Source of the DNA: Ceratotherium simum simum
Taxonomy: Eukaryota > Chordata > Mammalia > Perissodactyla > Rhinocerotidae
NCBI RefSeq assembly: GCF_000283155.1
Contig: NW_004454163.1
Span: 27,408,303-27,472,302 of the forward strand
Direction: 5' to 3'
DNA: 64,000 bases
Below the pieces are notes generated by a model, which saw only the letters and a program-made list of their open reading frames with translations, was not told the origin of the DNA and did no database searches. Every line of letters begins with the position of its first letter. Position 1 is the stretch's first letter. Both the position numbers and the translations under genes were made by a program. This document shows, piece by piece, positions 63,301 through 64,000 of the stretch.

Positions 63301-63446
63301 CTTTTTGCTATTTTTAAGGTGTCAAGGAGCAGAAGCTTTTGAAATCCAACATTCTGGATTGGCAAATGGAATCTTCATGAAATTTTTAAAAGATAGATTA
63401 TTAGAAGACAAGAAAATTACTGTGTTACTGGATGAAGTTGCAGAAG
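18125..63446 (+). CDS. MALT1: MALT1 paracaspase, exons 1-13, 3' end outside window
   Basis: This is a spliced gene with 13 coding exons, 1,630 coding bases in the window (543 codons plus one base; human protein 824 residues). Every junction is AG/GT and phases agree throughout. Known role: scaffold and Arg-specific cysteine protease of the CARD11-BCL10-MALT1 complex, active in cytosol after antigen-receptor signalling, feeding NF-kB and JNK. Layout: proline-rich start (1-40), death domain (about 45-130), Ig-like 1 (about 132-210; Cys153/154 and Cys196), Ig-like 2 (about 235-312; Cys257, Cys299), linker (318-349), and caspase-like fold from about 350 with His424 in Gly-His-Gly and Cys473 in Asp-Met-Cys-Arg. 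The P1-Arg pocket residues Asp374, Asp471 and Glu509 are present. Numbering is human plus 9. The remaining roughly 290 residues lie beyond the right edge. Confidence 0.97.
18915..19400 (+). mobile_element. hAT-Charlie DNA transposon fragment
   Basis: The sequence ggtctcaggactcctttaca, then attattgaggaccccagaga, aaagtggcattgttttacat and ctctttaatgtcttggctta matches a widespread Charlie-type hAT element. There is no transposase frame. Confidence 0.65.
19795..19905 (-). repeat. MIR fragment
   Basis: The plus strand reads ttaagcacttagtgtatacc and taaccctcacaacaacc, the reverse complement of a MIR 3' half. Confidence 0.6.
21640..22770 (+). repeat. Long ancient LINE-like (L2-like) copy, plus orientation
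   Basis: Successive segments read like the degraded end of an old LINE: catctcagtaaatggcaact, tcatcccca, ctctgctcaaaaccctccaa, tgaggtcttctctgatcaca, and an end near ttgaattaatgaataaag. The same family occurs reversed at 33,062-33,760, 37,200-37,870 and 48,570-49,500. Short frames inside it (up to 146 codons) are remnants or chance. Confidence 0.6.
22591..22633. repeat. TA-rich microsatellite
   Basis: Two blocks of (TA)n separated by a short spacer. Confidence 0.9.
23925..24040 (-). repeat. MIR fragment
   Basis: Contains gagtgcttactatttgccag and attctaacaatcctatgaga, the reverse complement of a MIR 3' half. Confidence 0.65.
24463..24655 (+). mobile_element. hAT-like MITE, first of an inverted pair
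   Basis: It starts caggggtctgcgaacaacgg and contains atgggccgaattcaggccac and ggccccttaagcctaaaatg, typical of a hAT-class family with CAGGGGTC ends. The copy at 25,026-25,225 is in the opposite orientation. The exact family is not assigned. Confidence 0.6.
25026..25225 (-). mobile_element. hAT-like MITE, second of an inverted pair
   Basis: Left end agaggtcagcagactttgtc; right end tagtttgcctgcccct; middle ctgtgttccaataaaactat. Reverse orientation relative to 24,463-24,655. Confidence 0.65.
25996..26162 (+). CDS. MALT1: MALT1 exon 2
   Basis: 167 nt; acceptor ttttcag, donor G|GTAGGT; enters phase 2, leaves phase 1. It encodes the rest of the death domain (Leu-Asp-Leu-Glu-Gln-Cys..., through Glu-Val-Leu-Gln-Leu-Leu-Ser-Pro-Pro). 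The death domain is the surface that contacts BCL10 filaments. Confidence 0.97.
28070..28150 (+). repeat. MIR fragment
   Basis: Contains accagatctataaaacgaga and acctcacagggttgtaggag, a MIR 3' part in plus orientation. Confidence 0.6.
28905..29095 (-). repeat. L2 3' end
   Basis: It starts attcattcaataaacattta and continues with ctgttcaaagttcatagtct, then ggtagaggagacaaacctg, the reverse complement of the L2 terminus. Confidence 0.75.
30520..30735 (-). repeat. MIR SINE
   Basis: Reverse-complement MIR phrases with gtgaggaa-like and gagtcacagttactgac pieces, followed by agattagaacccaagtctg. Confidence 0.6.
32371..32615 (+). mobile_element. ERE SINE (older form)
   Basis: A diverged head (ggggcttgctggtggtgtag) is followed by a body with two copies of gatgttagctcaggg plus aatcttcctcaagca. 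Flanks: aagaatcactgga at 32358-32370 and 32616-32628. Confidence 0.9.
32629..32781 (+). mobile_element. LINE-1 3' tail
   Basis: The sequence tatgtgaggtgatgaatatg, then caattatacctcagtaaaga, and an A-rich end is an L1 3'UTR terminus of about 150 bp. It shares its left target duplication with the ERE before it and has a third copy, aagaatcactgg, at 32782-32793. Confidence 0.85.
32840..33055 (+). repeat. MIR SINE
   Basis: Plus-strand MIR remnants: cctggttctgccattttac, then ctacaaattacttaatttca, ttttcttcattgtaatct and tatggttattttgaaggtta. Confidence 0.6.
33062..33760 (-). repeat. Ancient LINE-like (L2-like) copy, minus orientation
   Basis: Starts attcactcaacaaatatgtg (L2-like end reversed) and runs through ggtccttgctctcgtggagc, gtggctggagcgtggtgaga and agggccttgtaggccatggt. 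It is the reverse complement of the family at 21,640-22,770. Minus-strand frames of 125-136 codons in and beside it are remnants of this repeat or chance. Confidence 0.6.
34735..35130. repeat. Old interspersed repeat, family unassigned
   Basis: The start gtcagttatctgttgctaca, then aaattacctcaaaaccaaaa and aagtggcttagctgggtg, is a familiar widespread mammalian repeat. I cannot name the family with confidence. The 138-codon frame at 34848-35264 lies in it and is not a gene. Confidence 0.5.
35791..35912 (+). CDS. MALT1: MALT1 exon 3 (Ig-like 1, first half)
   Basis: 122 nt after a T-rich tract and aaag; donor GAG|GTAATA. It encodes Ile-Lys-Ile-Thr-Val-Asn through Lys-Met-Asn-Lys-Glu, including the Ig cysteine region Leu-Cys-Cys-Arg. 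That Leu-Cys-Cys-Arg (Arg155 here, Arg149 in human) is the known MALT1 self-cleavage site and it is conserved. Confidence 0.97.
36351..36410. repeat. 30-bp tandem duplication
   Basis: Two adjacent 30-bp units beginning gtagattctgaag and ending gttgctg, differing at 3 positions. Confidence 0.9.
37200..37870 (-). repeat. Ancient LINE-like copy, minus orientation
   Basis: Contains cgatgagtgcctactttgtg, aaggccctgcctcctccagt and gttttagacatgtttagttt, the same reversed family as 33,062-33,760 and 48,570-49,500. Confidence 0.55.
38185..38935 (-). repeat. Solitary ERV LTR (decayed), split by an ERE
   Basis: Its reverse complement is collinear with 6600-7193 over most of its length. It has a TATA-like tatataagcc and an aataaa ahead of ttagtctgtagtctgtcagc. 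An ERE SINE at 38,643-38,874 interrupts it. No retroviral genes are attached. Confidence 0.6.
38643..38874 (+). mobile_element. ERE SINE inside an LTR
   Basis: Head gggccggccccctggcatag; body ataaagtggaggaagatggg; two gatgttagctcag tails; 12-bp duplication aaggaagctcta at 38631-38642 and 38875-38886. Confidence 0.93.
39590..39750 (-). repeat. MIR fragment
   Basis: Reversed MIR: gcagatgagaaaataaagtc, aaataacttgctcatgtac, then gagtacgactctccact. Confidence 0.6.
40104..40263 (+). CDS. MALT1: MALT1 exon 4 (Ig-like 1, second half)
   Basis: 160 nt; acceptor ttcacag, donor GTGAGT; phase 0 to 1. It holds the second Ig cysteine (Tyr-Val-Cys-Arg, Cys196). Near its end a 9-bp direct repeat, gtcacggaa/gtcacagaa (40236-40253), gives Val-Thr-Glu twice. 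This makes the inter-Ig linker 3 residues longer than in human. Confidence 0.97.
40264..41753 (+). other. MALT1: MALT1 intron 4 (1,490 bp)
   Basis: An L1-like piece is possible at 40,320-40,470 (agtaccaaaagctcacatat, then gtacttcacccag). A reversed L2 end lies at 41,080-41,215. No gene is seen. Open frames of about 92 codons are unremarkable. Confidence 0.85.
41080..41215 (-). repeat. L2 3' end
   Basis: attcattcaacaaatattat followed by ccctctgtcctcgaggaact, the reverse complement of the L2 terminus. Confidence 0.7.
41754..41932 (+). CDS. MALT1: MALT1 exon 5 (Ig-like 2, first half)
   Basis: 179 nt; acceptor ttgaag, donor ATG|GTAGGA; phase 1 to 0. It encodes Ser-Leu-Asp-Gly-Val-Ser-Glu through Lys-Lys-Leu-Tyr-Met, with Cys257 in Leu-Gln-Cys-Val and the Tyr-Gln-Trp-Phe-Lys core tryptophan motif. 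Confidence 0.97.
41933..43052 (+). other. MALT1: MALT1 introns 5 and 6
   Basis: Intron 5 is 411 bp (41,933-42,343) and intron 6 is 612 bp (42,441-43,052), split by exon 6. Both are AT-rich with no repeat or RNA that I recognise. Confidence 0.85.
42344..42440 (+). CDS. MALT1: MALT1 exon 6 (Ig-like 2, second half)
   Basis: 97 nt; acceptor acatag, donor GTAAGC; phase 0 to 1. It encodes Val-Pro-Tyr-Val-Asp-Leu through Glu-Ile-Ile-Ile, with the Ig cysteine Cys299 in Tyr-Trp-Cys-His. Confidence 0.97.
43053..43085 (+). CDS. MALT1: MALT1 exon 7 (33-nt alternative cassette)
   Basis: 33 nt, phase 1 to 1, adding [11 protein letters not shown] (residues 318-328; human 309-319). In human this exon separates the long MALT1A form from MALT1B, and its inclusion favours TRAF6 recruitment (established knowledge). 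Both splice sites look weak. The acceptor ends ctggaacaag with purines after the pyrimidine tract, and the donor is GTAGTG, with T rather than G at +5. That fits regulated inclusion. Confidence 0.95.
43283..43430 (+). repeat. Duplicated intron 7 segment, copy 1
   Basis: Matches 44,806-44,965 with gaps: shared blocks include aacatcttrtgaatagt, tcttcataaaatt, agatggctata and a shared end atctrtcctttag. Confidence 0.7.
44490..45380 (+). mobile_element. LINE-1-like 3'UTR pieces
   Basis: The segment gggcaatgaaactcctctgt resembles the 3'UTR of the L1 copies at 5638 and 13918. The end piece (aggtatgggtgtatacagaa through ctgttctaaagc) resembles an L1M-type terminus. The middle is unclear, and copy 2 of the duplicated segment lies inside. 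Confidence 0.45.
44806..44965 (+). repeat. Duplicated intron 7 segment, copy 2
   Basis: Second member of the pair at 43,283-43,430, about 1.5 kb downstream in the same orientation. It could be a local duplication or two copies of an unnamed repeat. Confidence 0.7.
45390..45478 (+). mobile_element. ERE SINE tail, 5'-truncated
   Basis: Only the ERE tail (cagtcttcctcagcaaaaaa, gatgttagctcaggg, atcttcctcac, A-run). Near-repeats aaaagaaaagatca before and aaagaaaacatcg after may be its target duplication. Confidence 0.75.
45893..45919 (+). CDS. MALT1: MALT1 exon 8 (27-nt micro-exon)
   Basis: 27 nt, phase 1 to 1; acceptor cattttag, donor GTGAGT. It encodes Asp-Glu-Leu-Asn-His-Leu-Gly-His-Pro (human has Asn-Asn-Leu). 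A minus-strand ERE SINE starts only 36 bp after it. Confidence 0.95.
45956..46154 (-). mobile_element. ERE SINE, 36 bp after exon 8
   Basis: Minus-strand ERE with head at the right (ccactaggcgatcagggctg reversed) and a decayed body. Flanks: tagttttagatg at 45944-45955 and tagtcttagacg at 46155-46166. Confidence 0.85.
46167..46427 (-). mobile_element. ERE SINE, second at the same target
   Basis: Minus-strand ERE with a T-run at its left, a double tail (agctaacatccgttgccaat and gctaacatctgtgcccatct) and head ccaccaggccagcccc. Flanks: tagtcttagacg at 46155-46166 and tagttttagac at 46428-46438. Confidence 0.88.
47815..48040 (+). repeat. MIR SINE
   Basis: Plus-strand MIR: agagcatggactgtggaatg, ggggcaagtgacttaatctg, ttccttatctgtgtaatgga, ataatagtatatacctcata. 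Confidence 0.85.
48368..48400 (+). CDS. MALT1: MALT1 exon 9 (33-nt micro-exon)
   Basis: 33 nt, phase 1 to 1; acceptor tttatag, donor GTGAGT. It encodes [11 protein letters not shown], the end of the flexible linker before the protease domain. Confidence 0.95.
48570..49500 (-). repeat. Ancient LINE-like copy, minus orientation
   Basis: Phrases such as ttccaggcggagggagcatg, ggctagagaagtagggtgag, gcaatagtctagataagaag and atacagcaggcagttgtgta belong to the same reversed family as 33,062-33,760. Confidence 0.55.
50190..50270 (-). repeat. MIR fragment
   Basis: atagcacttactatgtgcca followed by ggcccttttccaagtgctta, the reverse of a MIR 3' end. Confidence 0.65.
52686..52892 (+). mobile_element. ERE SINE (young, near intact)
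   Basis: Intact head ggccggccccgtggcttagc, B-box-like gttcggatcccgg, full body and an (aaat)n/A tail. A perfect 17-bp duplication, aaagaagctaagaggag, lies at 52669-52685 and 52893-52909. Its low decay suggests a recent insertion. Confidence 0.96.
53327..53651 (-). mobile_element. ERE SINE, full-length long form
   Basis: Minus strand, head at the right (taagccacggggccagccc). A perfect 15-bp duplication, taaagtgaaaattct, lies at 53312-53326 and 53652-53666. It ends 149 bp before exon 10. Confidence 0.95.
53801..54004 (+). CDS. MALT1: MALT1 exon 10 (start of caspase-like fold)
   Basis: 204 nt; acceptor tttaacag, donor GTAAGA; phase 1 to 1. It encodes [10 protein letters not shown], the first strand of the protease fold, through Leu-Asp-Lys-Gly-Val-Tyr. 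Asp374 in Leu-Val-Asp-Val-Tyr is a P1-Arg pocket residue. One difference from human is Trp for Arg in Asn-Tyr-Trp-Glu-His. Confidence 0.98.
54355..54387. repeat. (TG)n microsatellite
   Basis: About 16 perfect TG units. Confidence 0.95.
55624..55883 (-). mobile_element. ERE SINE
   Basis: Minus strand, head at the right (ccacggggccggcccc). An 11-bp duplication, tcaaaactttt, lies at 55613-55623 and 55884-55894. It has long homopolymer T and C runs in its tail. Confidence 0.93.
56640..56880 (+). repeat. MIR SINE
   Basis: Plus strand: gtgtagctcagtggttaagt, tctagctgtgtgactatgac, caagttatttaacttttcta, then cctgtgcctgacatgctgaa. Confidence 0.8.
57140..57400 (+). repeat. MIR SINE
   Basis: Plus strand: ctatcacttattagtctgtg, ctcagtgtctcagtttttac, gagggttgtgtgaggtaagc, agtgcctggcacataataag. 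Confidence 0.8.
57527..57836 (+). mobile_element. ERE SINE, long-tail form
   Basis: Head ggccgaccctgtggcttagt, full body, two gatgttagctcag tails and an (aaat)n end. A short duplication, acctgtg, lies at 57520-57526 and 57837-57843. Confidence 0.93.
58565..58990 (+). repeat. MIR SINE split by an ERE
   Basis: MIR-like text (taagtaaatcatttaatctt) stops at the ERE and resumes as ctcatttataaaataggggt after it. This shows the ERE landed in an older MIR. Confidence 0.6.
58641..58862 (+). mobile_element. ERE SINE with internal 23-bp duplication
   Basis: Young-type ERE. Flanks taattttctc at 58631-58640 and 58863-58872. The body has a perfect tandem duplication of 23 bp (58725-58747 and 58748-58770, starting ccgcttctccggcc) that is absent from the other copies here. 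Confidence 0.95.
59329..60285 (-). mobile_element. LINE-1 3' end
   Basis: Reversed L1 3'UTR and ORF2 C-terminus. A 102-codon minus-strand frame (59640-59948) still reads like the ORF2 end, with Trp-Lys-Gln-His-Lys-Cys-Pro. It is truncated. A short (ccatatccattaac)n expansion lies at 59,461-59,503. Confidence 0.85.
60330..60775 (+). repeat. L2-type copy
   Basis: Plus orientation; contains ggggccaggaactttgtctt, ccattt and tactcagggcacacac, then aaataaacccccactgaatt, a decayed L2 end. Confidence 0.55.
61490..61590 (-). repeat. L2 3' end
   Basis: tttattcatctgttaaattc, then gcagctcctgctctgtgtca-like text and cgtagaggagacaaatgag, reversed L2 end. Confidence 0.55.
61937..62114 (+). CDS. MALT1: MALT1 exon 11 (catalytic His and Cys)
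   Basis: 178 nt; acceptor cttttcag, donor AG|GTAAAC; phase 1 to 2. It carries both catalytic residues: His424 in Tyr-Ala-Gly-His-Gly-Tyr and Cys473 in Leu-Leu-Asp-Met-Cys-Arg-Lys (human His415 and Cys464). Asp471 next to the cysteine is also a pocket residue. There is no disabling change. Confidence 0.98.
62115..62902 (+). other. MALT1: MALT1 intron 11 (788 bp)
   Basis: No repeat or RNA recognised. Confidence 0.85.
62903..62977 (+). CDS. MALT1: MALT1 exon 12
   Basis: 75 nt; acceptor taaatag, donor AC|GTAAGA; phase 2 to 2. It encodes Asn-Asp-Tyr-Asp-Asp-Thr-Ile-Pro through Val-Phe-Gly-Tyr-Ala, the stretch after the catalytic cysteine. Confidence 0.97.
62978..63318 (+). other. MALT1: MALT1 intron 12 (341 bp)
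   Basis: No repeat or RNA recognised. Confidence 0.85.
63319..63446 (+). CDS. MALT1: MALT1 exon 13 (last in window)
   Basis: 128 nt; acceptor tttttaag, donor GAAG|GTAAAA; phase 2 to 1. It encodes [10 protein letters not shown]ough Leu-Asp-Glu-Val-Ala-Glu. Glu509 completes the acidic P1 pocket. A reading frame running on into the intron to 63511 is read-through, not exon. The following exon, expected to begin by completing an Asp codon, is beyond base 64,000. Confidence 0.97.
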
Positions 63447-64000
63447 GTAAAATAAAAAATAAAGAGAAAGCTACTCAGGGTTCTCTGTTTGGTAATTATT
63501 CTGTTTGGTAATTATTACTCAGTACTCTTTCCTACTGTTATTGCACAGGTTTGGAATTAGTGTTTATTTTCTCAGACAATTCTTTTATATAATGTTCAGC
63601 CACACTCCTGTTTCCTTCCTTCCTTCCCTATTGACTTAGCTCCGTGCTATCTGTGCAGCATTACTTGAACTACAGGGCTGACCCGGACATGATTGTGAAA
63701 TAAATGAAGTTTAATCCTCAGAGCTCTTTACCTTGTTTCTGTGCCTAGTGCGTGGTGCTGCCCGGTCTACTCATTTGCAAGAAAAAACTGTCCAGTGAGC
63801 ATCCTTTCCCAGGATCAGGCAGATGAAACAGAAATTTTGAGGCCCTGGCGGAAAAAGGGGTTCATTTTTTTCTTGATGAACTTAGTCAGTGGTTTTAAAA
63901 TTCTGCTTTAAGGACATGACCCTAGAGGTCTAACACCAGGTCTTCCATTTCCTTCCATTCCTTTCCTCGCCTGCCCCGTATAATGCTGCAGTCATGTCAG
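63447..64000 (+). other. MALT1: MALT1 intron 13, partial
   Basis: It runs off the right edge. No further MALT1 exon is visible before base 64,000. Confidence 0.85.

Noticed and set aside
63447..63511. Extension of exon 13 into an open frame
   Set aside because: A good donor (GAAG|GTAAAA) ends the exon at 63446, and the residues after it do not match MALT1.
1..64000. A CRISPR array, prophage, operon or other new prokaryote-style system
   Set aside because: Exon-intron structure, SINEs, LINEs and a CpG island show a mammalian nuclear locus. The regularly recurring short repeats are SINE copies, not spaced direct repeats.

Overview
The window is one stretch of a mammalian nuclear genome, almost certainly from a perissodactyl (horse, ass, rhinoceros or tapir group). 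The clue is at least 14 copies of a tRNA-derived SINE of the equine repetitive element (ERE) type. Their heads read gccggccccgtggcttagcgg or close variants, most end in A-rich tails, and many keep intact target-site duplications. Older LINE-1, L2, MIR, hAT-Charlie and LTR remnants fill much of the rest. There is no bacterial gene, operon or CRISPR array.

Layout. Bases 1 to about 17,500 are intergenic and I see no protein-coding gene there. They hold truncated L1 copies, LTR-like remnants, hAT fragments, EREs and a U6 snRNA pseudogene joined to an L1 tail. A CpG island with GC boxes spans about 17,520-18,500. From it, on the + strand, runs one gene, MALT1 (the paracaspase). I place 13 coding exons: 18125-18351, 25996-26162, 35791-35912, 40104-40263, 41754-41932, 42344-42440, 43053-43085, 45893-45919, 48368-48400, 53801-54004, 61937-62114, 62903-62977 and 63319-63446. 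All have AG/GT borders and consistent phase, giving 1,630 coding bases (543 codons plus one base). The gene leaves the right edge inside the intron after exon 13, so the end of the caspase-like fold, the last Ig-like domain and the C-terminal tail lie outside.

The encoded part has a proline-rich N-terminus, a death domain, two Ig-like domains, a linker made by three tiny in-frame exons (33, 27 and 33 nt), and the caspase-like fold. The catalytic His424/Cys473 dyad and the acidic pocket for a P1 arginine (Asp374, Asp471, Glu509) are intact. In the known pathway MALT1 binds BCL10 downstream of CARD11, recruits TRAF6 and cleaves regulators to drive NF-kB and JNK signalling in lymphocytes.

The most interesting points are not a new system. 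They are (1) a U6/L1 chimeric retrocopy with a 15-bp target-site duplication, nested in an L1 that is itself nested in a hAT fragment; (2) two places where retroelements inserted twice at the same target, one of them 36 bp past MALT1 exon 8; and (3) the run of three symmetric micro-exons, the first with visibly weak splice sites.
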